From: Tupaia tana
Taxonomy: Eukaryota; Chordata; Mammalia; Scandentia; Tupaiidae
Direction: 5' to 3'
Length of the DNA stretch: 64,000 bases
Assembly (NCBI GenBank): GCA_026018925.1
Contig: JAKSZU010000002.1
Coordinates: forward strand, 94,808,975 to 94,872,974
The translations under genes and the position numbers were made by a program. Below, piece after piece: positions 53,215-64,000 of this stretch. The number at the start of each line of letters is the position of its first letter. The stretch's first letter is position 1. Under the pieces are notes generated by a model that did no database searches, was not told where the DNA came from, and saw nothing but the letters and a program-made list of their open reading frames with translations.

Positions 53215-55090
53215 CCTTAACTATAAAACTTACCCTGTAAATTCAACTCTTTTCGTGTTGCATTTTTACCAACATTATGTTTCATATATTAATGATTTTT
53301 ATAAACCAAATTGTTAATGTGGTTTTTTTAAAACCATAATGAAATCATGGGGCTTTGTATTAGATAATTTTTGCTTTTTGGAGGCATTTTCCTGCAGTCC
53401 AATATTTTAATAATTTAATTGGCAATCATCCCAAGATCAAATGCTGTGCTTTTTGTGAACACACCAATTAACACCTTGAAAACACAAGGCACTTCATATT
53501 TCTGTAGGCCTGACACTATTACATAATTTGTTCCTGTTACATATAAAATATTTTGAATTTGTTTTAGCACATTCTTTTTAAATTTGTAGCTCTTACACAA
53601 ATGTTAATAGTTTAAAACACATATACACGAACACACAGTAATGTCTAAAATTATTTGTTAACAGATATCTTTAAAAGATGATGGAAAATAATTGCTGACA
53701 AAGCTTTTGTTTTCTGGCTATTAGTAATTTCTCTCACATATTAGTAAAAATTACCTAAGTTAGTTAAATGATGAGAATTTTTCACCCTGGCTTGAAATGT
53801 ATTTTGTAGTTTCTTCACCCCCACACTTTCAATACCTATTTCCTGTCTCATATCTGCTTTCCAATGAGAAGTGTTTTTTTGTCATAACTAAGTAAATTTA
53901 AATAGCTCTCCAAAATGTCTACATTTCTATTAATAGAACATACTTTTCATATATTGTGCATCTTTCCTTCCTCATTTTGCCCCTTTCCTCTTCTCCTCAT
54001 TCTTTAATTCACATTCTTGCTATTGCCCTGGATACTGTGACTCCATTTGCTGCCGGTTGTCTCCCTATATCTCTCATTATTGCTTAGAAATAATGTAATG
54101 ATGATGTTTCCTTTTCTGCATGTCCAACCTTGTTATTTTCTTTACTTTGTCCTAATATGATTTAATCTAACCACACTTAAACTATCATGTCCATAGTAAA
54201 TACTAACAACAATTTGGATCTCAGTATCAAAATGATGACTAATGACAAATTCAAATATTTGAAAAGATTACAGACATCATATATCCTCTTAATTCTTATT
54301 CATGATCATTTTTCTGATCTGTATTACTCATTCCCTTCTTCTATACTTCTCCCACGCACACGTCTGGTATAATGTTTCTCTTTTTTTCCTGTTTGCCTTT
54401 AAAATTAAATTCACAAATAACAGTTCTGAACAATTGCTTATAAGCAAGAGGTTTTTTAAAAAATTTAATTTTTAATTACAAACCACTTGATTCATAAATT
54501 AAATGAGTTAAAATCAACATAACATTATTTGGAAGACCATAGCTACAAATAAAATGGCATACATGGTAGGGTAAAACAGTCAGTCTTAAAGTACTACGCT
54601 ATCAAGACAGATCAAGCTAAAACAGAATTTTCAAGTCTTATTGATATATTTTTCCCTGAGTTCTAAAATCTATGCTGCCCTTTCATCTTGTTAACTGAAA
54701 CATGTTTTTATATAAACTTTCATAATTACTTGCTACCCACTGGGTTTTAAAGCTTGTTCACTAATCCCTCTCAGTTGTATAGTATTTATAATTTGAAATC
54801 CATATTTGCACCCTTAAAAGTGTAGAACTTCATAATAGCACTCTCTGAGTGGTAAACATCATCATTCTCCATACATATACAAGCACATAAGGACTCTCAA
54901 ATGTTCATTTTCTTGTTTATATCACATAGTTCAGAAAGGGTATCCAAATTACAATACAGTTATTGTTATCTCTAGACAATTACTGTCTTTGACTGTCTTA
55001 CAGATCTCTAGAGTAGGCCACTCATAAAAATAAATGCAAAAACACTCTCTTGGTCATTTAGGGATTAGGTGTTCTACAGTGACACGACAA
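53214..55090. other. No recognised feature
   Basis: 1.9 kb of AT-rich sequence in which I could name no repeat, coding pattern or RNA gene. Confidence 0.5.
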
Positions 55091-55093
55091 ATA

Positions 55094-55460
55094 CAGATGA
55101 TCCTTACTTTATGATGGGGTTATGTCCCAAGAAAATCCATAGTAAGTTGGAAGTATTATAAGCCAAAAATGTATTAATACGTCTAACCTATTGAACAATA
55201 TATCTTAGCTTAGTTTTTTTCTGTAACGTGCTCAGAACACTTATATTAGCTTACAGTTGGGCAAAATCATCTAGCACAAATCCTATTTTCTGGTAAAGTA
55301 TTAAATATCTCATGTAATTTATTGATTACCATAGTGAAAGTGAAAACACTTTCACTTTCATCATCGGTGGTTGATGGTACTTGAAGCACTGTTTTTACTG
55401 AATACATTGCTTTCGCACATCCTAAAGTCAAAAAATTGTCAAACCGTTTAAGTCAGACAC
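55094..55460. mobile_element. Tigger-like (pogo group) DNA transposon relic
   Basis: The left end 'GATCCTTACTTTATGATGGG' then 'GTTATGTCCCAAGAAAATCC', 'ATAGTAAGTTGGAAGTATTA'. The right end 'TTGCTTTCGCACATCCTAAA', 'GTCAAAAAATTGTCAAACCG' is the diverged inverted match. The inner 'CTCAGAACACTTATATTAGC', 'TTACAGTTGGGCAAAATCAT' is typical of this family. Non-autonomous, about 365 bp, with part of the usual middle missing. Confidence 0.65.
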
Positions 55461-55498
55461 CATTCGTAAACATATAATGAAGTTTCTTCTTCTTTTCC

Positions 55499-55724
55499 TT
55501 TTTTTATTTGCCAGAGAGCACATGCACTGGCTGGAGACAGAAAGAGAGAGGGAAAATGAGAATGCAGTCCCCATGGGGAATGGTCATGCCACAGTCCTTC
55601 CTTTTGGGGCTTTGAGCACGCATGCACACACATTTGATGTTTGCCAAGTCACAGTGTCCAGGACTCTGTGTCATCAGCCATGTGGGCTTCAGCCACTTTA
55701 GACACCAGACCATGGGCCGACCCT
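55499..55724 (-). mobile_element. tRNA-derived SINE, older
   Basis: Reverse copy: 'TTTGCCAGAGAGCACATGCAC', GA block, 'CAGTCCCCATGGGGAATGGTC', 'GGCTTTGAGCACGCATGC', then head 'CAGCCATGTGGGCTTCAGCC' and 'ACCATGGGCCGACCC'. The usual 'CTCCATTCTCCTCTCGG' block is mostly deleted. Confidence 0.72.
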
Positions 55725-56049
55725 CTTCTTCTCCTAAAGTGTCTGTGAAGATATATTTGCATTATAGAAGTGTGATTTGAATTTTTTCCACTCAGGTGCT
55801 TAGTACCCTTATCTTTTTGTTTTGCTATGTTTTTGTAGTGAGATAGATGTTAAGGAATATTTAAAGACCCCGGTGTTTAGATTTAAGTTCTTATTTCAAT
55901 TAGGCAACCAGGTTAGATTCTATATATCTAGGGTACATGAAAAAGATAAACTGAAATACCTTCAGTTTGTCATTTAACTCCCTGGACCTCAACTTTCATT
56001 TAATAAGATAAAAAGAGATACATTCATTCATACTGATAATATAATGATA

Positions 56050-56300
56050 ATAATAAAAACTTCAATGAATTAAGTGCTTATTTTAGGCCAAGTACAATGC
56101 TAAAGCTTTACATTCATTATCACATTTAACATTATCACATTTAACATTTGCAATATACCTGAGGAAGAGGCTATTGATATCTTGTTCAAAGGTTTTTGAA
56201 ACTGAGTCTCAGAGAGCTAAGTCTCCTAAGGTGATACTGCCAAGAAGTGACAGAGTGGGGTCTGGGCCTTGATCTGGTCTGTTTCAAAGGCTGTGTTCAT
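56050..56300 (-). mobile_element. MIR SINE relic
   Basis: Reverse MIR: 'AATTAAGTGCTTATTTTAGG', 'CCAAGTACAATGCTAAAGC', 'CATTCATTATCACATTTAAC', 'GAAACTGAGTCTCAGAGAG', 'GTGACAGAGTGGGGTCTGG'. A local 15 bp tandem duplication ('ATTATCACATTTAAC') lies at about 56116-56146. Confidence 0.82.
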
Positions 56301-57405
56301 CAGTCCCAGGGTGAGATGCCTCTCCCTGATCCACCACCTCCACATCTATGGTCTCCTACAACAAGGATGTTTCATCATTCTTTTCTACTAAGCAGACATG
56401 AAATTATTTCCTGTTTTCTCATTACCCTTTGAAACTTTGGGACTTCTTTCCTTAATTGTGAAATCAATATTTGTTGTTTAAGTTGAAAAATTAAGCAAGG
56501 GACCAATAAATGAAAAGTCATTGGAAGTTCTTAAATTGATGTCGGATGTTCCTGAATTAGGAAATCTCATCATTCAGAGAGAACTTAGTTAATAAAACTT
56601 CAATTTGAGCAACACCACATAGCTTTATTAACTGCAACAACAAAGAATATACTCTTAACATCTTTTTTTTTACATTTAGAACACTGACATTTGAATAGCA
56701 TTTCAACTATAGATGTTTGAATATAAGTAATATGAAATTCTAGATTAATGTTCACAAAGTTACAGAATATTAATATTATCGTAGACATTTTAATCTTTGA
56801 GATATTAGAAATCAAATTATTATTTAAAAATAAATTGAAAAAAAGAGAAATATTTAGAGTAGAACTTTAACAGTTCTTATTCAGAAACTCATATACATGT
56901 TAATGTTAAAAAACTCACCAATCAGTAAACCTTTCTGAATATTTTTCAGCATAATATTTAAGTAGAAAGGAAGTTTTTATTTTCAAAAGTATTTGGGATT
57001 GTTATTTTTCCTGCTGGAACTGGCACAGAGATAATAGTGACCCAAGTTAATATCTCATTAGTCTTTGTTTCTAAATAGCCAAAAATGAGATTAGAGGACC
57101 ACTATTTCTAGCCTTAACTCATAAAGTCATTTCTTATTCTGTAATCTTTATTTTCATACACTTAGATTTGCATGCAAAACAATTCTGCTATTACAGAGAT
57201 ATATGTTTAAGGAAATAATCTGTTCTAGATATATCTTTTTTGTTTTAAAAGAAAATGTAAACATACAGTATATATTATCAAGGAAAGAATACAGTCAAGA
57301 AACAAGAAAAATTTCTAAGCTTGTTTTTTGTCATTAGGATTTGGGGAATTATTTTAATTATTGTAAAGCATGAAGAGTCAGGCAATTCATAGTAAGAACT
57401 TAGAG
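56300..57405. other. No recognised feature
   Basis: 1.1 kb of AT-rich unassigned sequence. Confidence 0.5.
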
Positions 57406-57410
57406 TTTCA

Positions 57411-57632
57411 GGCTAGCAGGTAGTAAGGAGGTTGAGGTGCTGGACTCCATAGGGCCAACTGTGTAGTTCAATTTCCATTCCCAATATTGCATCAGGAGAC
57501 TGGAGGAGAAGGGATTGTGGCCTGGTCATTCCCATGGGGGTGGGGAGTGATTTATCTCCCTCTCTCACTCATTTTCTCTCTCTCTCTCTCTGGTGAGCTT
57601 ATGTGCCTTATCGCAAAAAACAAACAAAAGAA
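57411..57632 (+). mobile_element. tRNA-derived SINE with internal deletion
   Basis: Head 'GGCTAGCAGGTAGTAAGGAGG'. The junction and CpG-rich middle are missing ('TTCCCAATATTGCATCAGGAG'), then 'GACTGGAGGAGAAGGGATTG', TC block, 'TATGTGCCTTATCGCAAAAA'. A worn duplication GAACTTAGAGTTTCAG / GAACCTCGAGTCTCAG flanks it. Confidence 0.8.
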
Positions 57633-57639
57633 CCTCGAG

Positions 57640-58690
57640 TCTCAGTTTACACATCAAAATAATGAAAATATTGATCAAATCTATCAGATAATAATTTAGA
57701 ATTTAAACTTATTTTTATTAAGAAAATCTTTGGAAGAACTTCCATTGTATTGGTACTCAGGGATAACAAATAGAAAATAATTTTCCCCAGAAAATATAAG
57801 TTGGGGATATATATATACACATATACAATACCTTTAAACACACTACAAAGTACTCCTAATAGCAGTAGGCCAAAAGTAGCATGGTTGCTTATAATACATC
57901 TCATGTTGGAAATTTCTTTCCAAGTATCTAGATCTTCAACAATGTCTTATTAGAGCCAAAGTCCCATCTGTCAGGTTCTCAAGTAATTGTTTGTTACCCC
58001 TTTTGGTCTGGCTTCAAATCTCCAACTGGTTTCATTTTGAAAAAAGGCATATAACCTATTATGAGTCTCAGAGATCTTCAGCTGTTTTTGCACAGACTCA
58101 GAGTAGACAAGGGTCTGAGAAAAGTTCTTGCTGTTTTTCACATTTTTCCCTTTGTTAAGATCCCAAGCAGTACATATCCAAGTCATATTTATACAAAAGT
58201 TCTAGCATGGCAAAAAAGATGATGGAAGGAAAAATGTGCGTACACCAGAAGAAGGAAAGTTTCCTGAGAAAATCAGAGGTTCAGGGCAGCTAGATTTGGT
58301 AAAAGTGAGTGTTTGCCATGGACCTAGAGGAGCAGGCTGGGTGCTCCCATTTTAGCTGCCCCAATTCAGGACTATTTTCTTTTTGTCATTAAATAGGTAT
58401 CTTTAAATATATATTTTAATTTAAAGAAAGGCAGTTTCAGCTTTGATAAATCAAAATCAAAAAATGCAAGGAGAACTTTGCCTAAGACTTAAAGCCAGGA
58501 AACAGATTAGGATTCTGTTCAAATAGTAGATACATGGACCTGTCGACAACTCAAGAGAAGACAAAAATCCTTAACTCTGGAAAACAAAGCCTGGAAGAAG
58601 AGTAGTAATGTTTTAGTTAAAAGTCATAAAATTCTATTCCACCAGTTCAGTCTCATGTACTTAATCTTCTGTTGTGGTTCAATCTTTCTG
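57640..58690. other. No recognised feature
   Basis: 1.05 kb of unassigned AT-rich DNA with a small (TA)/(CA) run near 57810-57826. Confidence 0.5.
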
Positions 58691-58694
58691 TTTA

Positions 58695-59685
58695 AATTTT
58701 GGAAGATAACAGTTAGGAGACTAACCTTCTGGGATACCGATTATTCGGATGTTTGGATGTTTAATGGTATCTAGTATTTCTTGTATATTATTCTCATTTT
58801 GGGGCCTATTTTCTCAATCTTCATGGTGGATTTTTCTAGTCCAACAATTCTGTCTTCTACATCTGAGATTTGATCTTCTGCATGACCTAGACTCCTTTTA
58901 ATGCTTTCAAAGGAGGTTTTGACTCCCTGTATTATAGCCTTTATCTTTAACAGTTCCACTTGATTCTTTTTTTATGGTGTGTGTTTCCTCTTTCAGATCA
59001 AGCAAGAACTTCCTCACCTCCTGGAACTCATTGGCTCTTTTCTCCTGCCTCTTCTGGAGTTCATTGTATCTCTTCTTTTGCATCTCTGTTAGCTTTGTCA
59101 TTATGAATATTCTAAATTCTTTATCAGACATTTCTGTGAGTTCCATTGTACTGTCTGTGGATGAAGAGGAGTTATTCTTTTCCCTTGGGGTAGAGGTATT
59201 TTCTTGGTTTCTCATATTCCTTCTGCTTCTGTGATTTCTGGTCATCTGATGGGTTATACGATTCTTCCTAGTTTCTAGGAGTTCAATTGGAACATTTAGA
59301 GGTGTGCAGGAGGAGGTGATCTGCAATCTCTTTGCCATTCCCTTTTTCTCCCTTTGTGTGGCAGATTCAGTGGGAATTGAGAAATGTGTTGACACTAATA
59401 GTATACAGATGTTTGGCTATAGTTCACTTAGATGTGTCTAGACACTCAGTTCATGCAGGCACTTGAGAATGGGGTCTGGAGGATGAAGTTTCAGCAGAAA
59501 AGGTTCATTACACTTAGTCCCTGAAAGCACTGGTTCTCAGCTCCAATGAAGGAGTCGGTCTTCCTCTGAAGGCATGCACTTTACCTCTGCACTTAAGAAT
59601 GGGGTCTGGAGGGTGGAGTTTCAGCAGAAAATCTTCATTACTTTTAGTCCCTGAAAGCGCTAGTTCCTCAGGAATCTTTTAAAAA
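58695..59685 (-). mobile_element. L1 fragment: 5' UTR and start of ORF1
   Basis: On the minus strand the 5' UTR (59685 to about 59400) leads into ORF1. ORF1 shows a basic, serine-rich N-terminus (MTRNHRSRRNMRNQENTSTP, NNSSSSTDS), then ELTEMSDKEFRIFIMTKLTE, then a coiled coil (FESIKRSLGHAEDQISDVED, RIVGLEKS) and the start of the RNA-binding domain (DTIKHPNIRIIGIPEG), which is typical of mammalian L1 ORF1p. The coiled-coil part is in a different frame from the N-terminus, and there are stops, so it is dead. ORF2 and the 3' UTR are absent at this end, and no poly(A) follows. Confidence 0.8.
59460..59675 (-). repeat. L1 5' UTR tandem monomers, 130 bp period
   Basis: The segment with 'AGAATGGGGTCTGGAGG' then 'AGTTTCAGCAGAAAA' then 'AGTCCCTGAAAGC' occurs at 59465-59533 and again at 59595-59663, exactly 130 bp apart, about 88 percent identical by eye. 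Confidence 0.8.
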
Positions 59686-59714
59686 GGATTTCTTAGGGGA
59701 GGAAATATAGGAAG

Positions 59715-59862
59715 AAAAAAAAGGGTAACTATATGAGATGACAGATATGTTTATTTTCTTCACTATAGTAGCCATTCTACTGTGAACATGTATCCCAAAA
59801 TAGCATGTGATGTACCTCAAATATATGCAATAACAACCATACATTTTTTTAAGAAAGGTAAA
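59715..59862 (+). mobile_element. L1 3' terminus, sense
   Basis: 'GGTAACTATATGAGATGACA', 'GATATGTTTATTTTCTTCAC', 'TGAACATGTATCCCAAAATA', 'GATGTACCTCAAATATATGC', 'AATAACAACCATAC' matches an L1 3' UTR end. It lies 30 bp from the antisense L1 5' piece. Confidence 0.65.
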
Positions 59863-59869
59863 ATCTAAA

Positions 59870-60535
59870 GTGGTAAATATGTGTTACAAACTAGAGGGAT
59901 ATCAGAGAATGAGGCAAAAAAGAAAAAAGAGAGAGAGAGAGACAAGACTCTTAGGAACAAGAACTTCAAACAGATATTTATAGCTGAGAAAGGGAAGGAC
60001 TCAACAGAAGTGAAAAACTTTAGAGACTTCTTTCGGCTTTTATTGAAAGACTTTCTTAGTCTTTGCTTCCATCTCATCTCTTCAGCATAACCTCAATCCT
60101 ACTTTCCTCAAATTTAATTTTTAATAGAATGTAAGTATGGATTCTAACTGAGGAGATATTTCTACAACTGAAAAAAAGGTGAATTTTGCCCTTGAAATAT
60201 GATGTTCTGTTTAGTCTAATCAAAGACTGAATGAAATCTTCTTTTGAAAGGAAACTACGGTAACAGTCTCTTTTTCCTTTACAAAAGGGAATTCATTCAT
60301 CAGTCTTGATTCATTAAAGCAGATTGAAATTGTATCTACTTTGTCTCTGTTGACCTTCATCTTTGAATGAGGCTTCATAAGCTCTTATAATAAATTTCTC
60401 CTGAGGCTTTTGGTGTCAGTTGCAATTTCCAGGAATTAATAAAAAGAAGGGGAAAAAAAGGAGAGAGAGAGGACCAGAAATAGAAAACTGAGAAAGCCCT
60501 ATTACTCATTATTCAGAACATTATTCTACCATGGA
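59870..60535. other. No recognised feature
   Basis: About 660 bp of unassigned DNA, with a GA-rich patch at 59915-59942. Confidence 0.5.
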
Positions 60536-60539
60536 ATGA

Positions 60540-60715
60540 GTACCAAGAAAGAACCAGAATTCAGGCTTAAATCTCAGCTCCGCAACTTTCTGTCTGACCC
60601 CAGGAAACTCCCAAGCTTTCTGAACTTCAGCTTTCTTATCTGGGGAATGAAGCAATGATGCTTGTCAATTCAAGGAGTAAATAATATAAAAAGGTAAATA
60701 AACACATAAAATATA
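60540..60715 (+). mobile_element. MIR SINE relic
   Basis: 'GAATTCAGGCTTAAATCTCA', 'GCTCCGCAACTTTCTGTCTG', 'ACCCCAGGAAACTCCC', 'TTCAGCTTTCTTATCTGGGG', 'AATGAAGCAATGATGCTTG' follow MIR order. Confidence 0.72.
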
Positions 60716-61073
60716 CAACTTACTAAAAATCAAATGAATAAACTTAAAACACCTATCAAATTAGCAATGATGTCTCCAACACCCAGGATTGGCAACGGCT
60801 GAATGAGACAGACACTTCCAAGCTCTGTCAGAAACAAAATGTCAGTGTGTACCAGGAACCTTAAAAATGCTCATGTAATTTGACTTTGTAAGTCTCTTCC
60901 TAGGAATCTAGATGAAGGAAATCATTCCAAAAACATTTGAATACATTTACTCACAAAGTTAGTTATAACAATTTTTTATAACAGTGATATGTTTCAATCT
61001 TTCTAGATACTTGGAGAAAATCCCCAAATAAAACTGACATAAGATTTTCACAACAAAGCAACCTTAGAATACG

Positions 61074-61076
<3 letters not shown>

Positions 61077-61110
<34 letters not shown>
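61077..61110. repeat. (TG)n microsatellite
   Basis: About 17 TG units. Confidence 0.95.
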
Positions 61111-61111
<1 letters not shown>

Positions 61112-61945
61112 TTTAGAAAGTAGTTTCCACTGATCTCAGTGGTCTCATAAGCTGGTGAATATGCAATGAGCTCATATTCTGTTTAAATCCCAGTTATAAT
61201 CCCAGTCCCCAGTGGCGTGTTTGTCCACACCTCGTCCAGCTCACAGGGCTCCCAGCAGCTGTCCTGTGCCTTACCGAGGTAAGCAGCTCACGGCACTCTA
61301 GCTGAGTCCCCCCAGCCACTTTCTGACTGCTGCTCACAGCTGCTGGTGGCCTTCTGCTGGATACAGCGAGTGACCACAACTGAAGCACCCCTCTGGCACT
61401 GGAGGAGTCACTTCCCCCTCTGTTAGGGTGGCATGACTGAGAAGAACTGTGACATGTAATAAGTCTCTCCAAGACACTGGGGATAGAGAAGGGGCAGCAC
61501 AGAAGGCACTGATTACAACGGCTGCTGAAAGTGGCCATGCCAAGGCCTGAACGATCACCCACGGTGAGGAGCCCTCAGCTCCTACCAACAGGACTCTGCA
61601 CACCAGAAATAGGGTAATGCCCAAGTCTACCACCCATGCGCTCACACCCCAAGAGAGAAGGCACTATCTTTCGTGTCTTGAATAATTGCACTTTTGCTAA
61701 TGCTATCCCCTGTAATGTGCTCTGACTCCTAGACTTAGGACTAGTGCTCAGCTCACAGTTTATACCTGGCGAGTCAACCTTAAATAACACCAATGATCTA
61801 ATCAGTGTGGTTCTATGCTAGTTTATTCCAGTGCCTGTTTGGAGAAGCAAACAGATTAAATTTGAATATCCCTCCCACTATAGTTTAAGTCCTGATCTCC
61901 AACAAGCAGATTCTTAGACAAAAAGTGGAGAAAGCACTATCAAAG
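61111..61945. other. GC-richer unassigned stretch
   Basis: 61200-61650 is richer in C and G than its surroundings and has several overlapping open frames (up to 122 codons on the minus strand), but no frame resembles a family I know and no splice pattern stands out. Confidence 0.4.
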
Positions 61946-61949
61946 GCAG

Positions 61950-62165
61950 GAGACGGCAAACCAGGCTCGCTGGCCAAGTGTAGTTAGCTGCCTGTTTACA
62001 AATGAAGATTTACTGGACACAGCCATGCCCCTCACGTCATTGTTGTGACTGCTCTTGTGCTGTGATGGCAGAGTTGAGTAGCTGGACAAAGAGCATAATC
62101 TATAAAGCTTAAAATATTTATTATCTGTTCCTTTCAAGAAAATATTTGCCAACTTCTGACCTGAG
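61950..62165. mobile_element. hAT-type non-autonomous DNA transposon relic
   Basis: The left end 'GGAGACGGCAAACCAGGCTC', inner 'TTACTGGACACAGCCATGCC', 'GATGGCAGAGTTGAGTAGCT' and 'AAAGCTTAAAATATTTATTA', right end 'AAATATTTGCCAACTTCTGAC'. This follows a common mammalian MER element with ends GTCGGCAAACT / AGTTTGCCGAC. Exact MER name not recalled. Confidence 0.72.
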
Positions 62166-62376
62166 GTTAGGGAATACAGCCTAAGATGAGGAGGTGACAA
62201 GTTAGCTTTCTGGAGAATACACTTGGACAACTAAACTGAGCCTGTTCTGTAGAAGTATAAACCCTATAAAAGGAAATTTAAAAAGACAACAAGATAAAAG
62301 AAGATGAAGTAGGAGATTCAAGAAGCTACCTTGTAAATTCCCAACTGAGTGCATGGGGTCAAAAACTAGGACTGAC

Positions 62377-62629
62377 GGGAACCAGCAGTTAGTGTAATGG
62401 CTATGTTGCTGGACTCCCACGTAGTCGACCACAGTTCGCGTCCCGGACCCAGTGGCTTAAAACTCACGCCGGGCACGTGTGGGTGCGTGCCCAAGATCCC
62501 AAGAGGAGAATGGAGATGAAGGGATTGCTGCATGACCATCCCCCCCTAGGGGGTGATTTCTCGCTTTCTGTCTCTATGTCTCTCTCTGTCTGTCTGGCAA
62601 GCGCACGCGCCCTATAGCAAAAACCTCTC

Positions 62630-62660
<31 letters not shown>
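62377..62660 (+). mobile_element. Young tRNA-derived SINE, long form, long A tail
   Basis: Head GGGAACCAGCAGTTAGTGTAATGG, B box GTTCGCGTCC, palindromic CCCCCCTAGGGGG and an A tail of about 30. AACTAGGACTGA flanks it (ends at 62375; starts at 62661). Confidence 0.94.
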
Positions 62661-62664
<4 letters not shown>

Positions 62665-62867
62665 AGGACTGATGATAGACACAGCCTCACTGCAGAGTAT
62701 GATACTTGTTCTGAAAACCTCACCCTGGCCTTTTCCAGTCTGGAACTCCGGGTAAAGATGGGACTTCCACAGTGCAACTGACTCAAAGCTGTTTGTAGCC
62801 TGGGGTGATCTGGAGGAGAATTGTGGGTCCTGAGTTCCAGAGTGCTTCTCTGACATGTGACTCTTTT

Positions 62868-63054
62868 TTTTTTTTTTGGTAAAGAATTATTTTAATTTAA
62901 CTTTATTTATTTATTTTAATTTGACTAGAGAGGGAGAGAGAGAGATAGAGAGAGAATGTGTGTGATGAAAAAGCAAGCTGCCAGGTCTGGGACTCAAACC
63001 GCAGTCAGCCATGTGGGAGCCAGTACCCTTAACCACCACGCCACCTGCTGCCCT
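62868..63054 (-). mobile_element. tRNA-derived SINE, short form
   Basis: Reverse short form: T-run, 'TTTATTTTAATTTGACTAG', GA block, 'AAGCAAGCTGCCAGGTCTGG', 'CACCACGCCACCTGCTG'. ACATGTGACTCTT / ACATATGACTCTT flank it. Confidence 0.85.
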
Positions 63055-63190
63055 AACATATGACTCTTGTTTGCACCTAGTTTTCTGTGCAGATTCCAAG
63101 ATGACATCTTACCACACTAAGCACTGTGTACAAAATGGATGTGCACAAAGTATGCCTTTCTCTATTTTTCAGAGATCGATTTAGTTGGTA

Positions 63191-63458
63191 TATATATATA
63201 TATTTTTTTTTGGAGAGGTTTTCGCTATAGGGCACGTGTGCTCGCCAGACAGACAGAGACAGAGAGACAGAGAGTGAGAAATCACCACCCAGGGGGGATG
63301 GCCACGCCACAATCCCTTCTCCTCCATTCTCCTCTCGGGATCTTGGGCACGCACACACACGCACCCAGCATGAGTTTAAGCCACAGGGTCCGGGACGCAA
63401 ACCGCGGTCGACTACGTGGGAGTCCAGCGACATAGCTATTACGCTAACTGCTGGTCCC
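63191..63458 (-). mobile_element. Young tRNA-derived SINE, long form
   Basis: Reverse near-consensus copy, 'GGAGAGGTTTTCGCTATAGG' to 'CTAACTGCTGGTCCC', preceded by a (TA)6 stretch at its tail. ATTTAGTTGGTAT / ATTTAGTTGATAT flank it. Confidence 0.93.
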
Positions 63459-63474
63459 AATTTAGTTGATATTT

Positions 63475-64000
63475 TGAAATCTCTCTCTGCCTTTTCCTGA
63501 GGTCACTTCTGTGTCCACCCATAGGATCGTGTTTGCATGTTGATAAGATAGGAGGTGACGGGAGTGCAACGGGTCTGGGTCTCCAAATGTCACTTGACCC
63601 TTAGTCACTGACTCGCCCCTATTTCTGTATACAAGCTCCTTACAGATACAGTGTCCACCTCTGCTGCTTTTCTCACCTTTCATGCATGAAGGACCCATTC
63701 TGTACTCTTTTGGAGAACTAGAAATTTTTATGAAGTCATTTCAGCCTTTATGTTCCCTGACACATTGAACAACCTATTTCTTGAGACTTGTCACATTCTC
63801 AGGGATCTACTAAGGATTTGACCAAGAAAGGGGGCCACAAGTTCTTTCTTATCTTAAACCCCACCAGCCCATCAGGGGATCCTCTACCCTTGTCTGGAGA
63901 GGGAGTGAACAAGGCCCCCTTCTCATAGATAACCTCCTGGCATCTAAGAAACTTTACTGCCCCCCTCCCAGTAGTGAAAGGAAGTTTTTTCCTCCTAAAA
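63475..64000. other. No recognised feature
   Basis: About 520 bp of moderately GC-rich unassigned sequence up to the window end. Confidence 0.5.

Noticed and set aside
58907-59395. 162-codon minus-strand open frame as a possible host gene
   Set aside because: It is the N-terminal part of L1 ORF1 with its coiled coil continuing in another frame.
61194-61645. Overlapping minus-strand frames of 103-122 codons in a GC-richer patch
   Set aside because: Composition makes long frames likely. No domain, no consistent splice sites and no recognisable family.

Overview
This window reads as non-coding nuclear DNA from a placental mammal. The evidence is a layered set of mammalian repeats: ancient MIR and L2, MER5A-, MER20- and Charlie-like hAT transposons, a Tigger-like element, MaLR LTRs, several L1 ages, and a processed copy of ribosomal protein gene RPL39. 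The dominant young repeat is a tRNA-derived SINE of about 260 bp, present about 42 times. It has Pol III A and B boxes, a TC-rich tail, a palindromic C-run/G-run centre and a poly(A) end. It does not look like Alu, B1/B2, carnivore SINEC, horse ERE or rabbit CSINE. It fits what I remember of the colugo (Dermoptera) tRNA-derived SINEs, but I could not check that, so treat the species call as a guess at order level.

Layout: 0-16 kb is SINE-rich unique DNA with simple repeats. 16.8-18.3 kb holds a MaLR LTR that contains a roughly 1.1 kb GC-rich minisatellite. 18.8-23.8 kb has MER20 and several SINEs. 23.8-28.3 kb is almost SINE-free, with an MLT1-type LTR and an old L1 3' UTR. 28.3-29.9 kb is a deep nest (MER5A, L1, small DNA transposon, SINE). 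30.0-30.4 kb is the RPL39 pseudogene. 31.2-32.6 kb is a Charlie-like element. 32.8-36.5 kb is a SINE cluster with nested and same-site insertions. 37-38 kb has MIR and L2. 39.7-42.7 kb has L1 pieces. 43-48 kb is mostly unique AT-rich DNA. 50.2-52.7 kb is an L2 broken by an L1 that itself carries a solo LTR and a 234 bp duplication. 55.1 kb has a Tigger-like element. 58.7-59.9 kb has an L1 5' UTR/ORF1 piece beside an L1 3' end. 62-63.5 kb has a hAT relic and three SINEs.

No protein-coding exon, tRNA, rRNA or other functional RNA gene could be supported. Open frames of 60-230 codons are explained by repeats (the minisatellite, SINEs, L1) or have no recognisable family. The window is either intergenic or lies in a large intron. 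I found no previously undescribed multi-gene system. The most unusual structures are the LTR-borne minisatellite with an E-box and a GC box per unit, the two SINEs inserted at one target site, and a retroposition that left only a tail.
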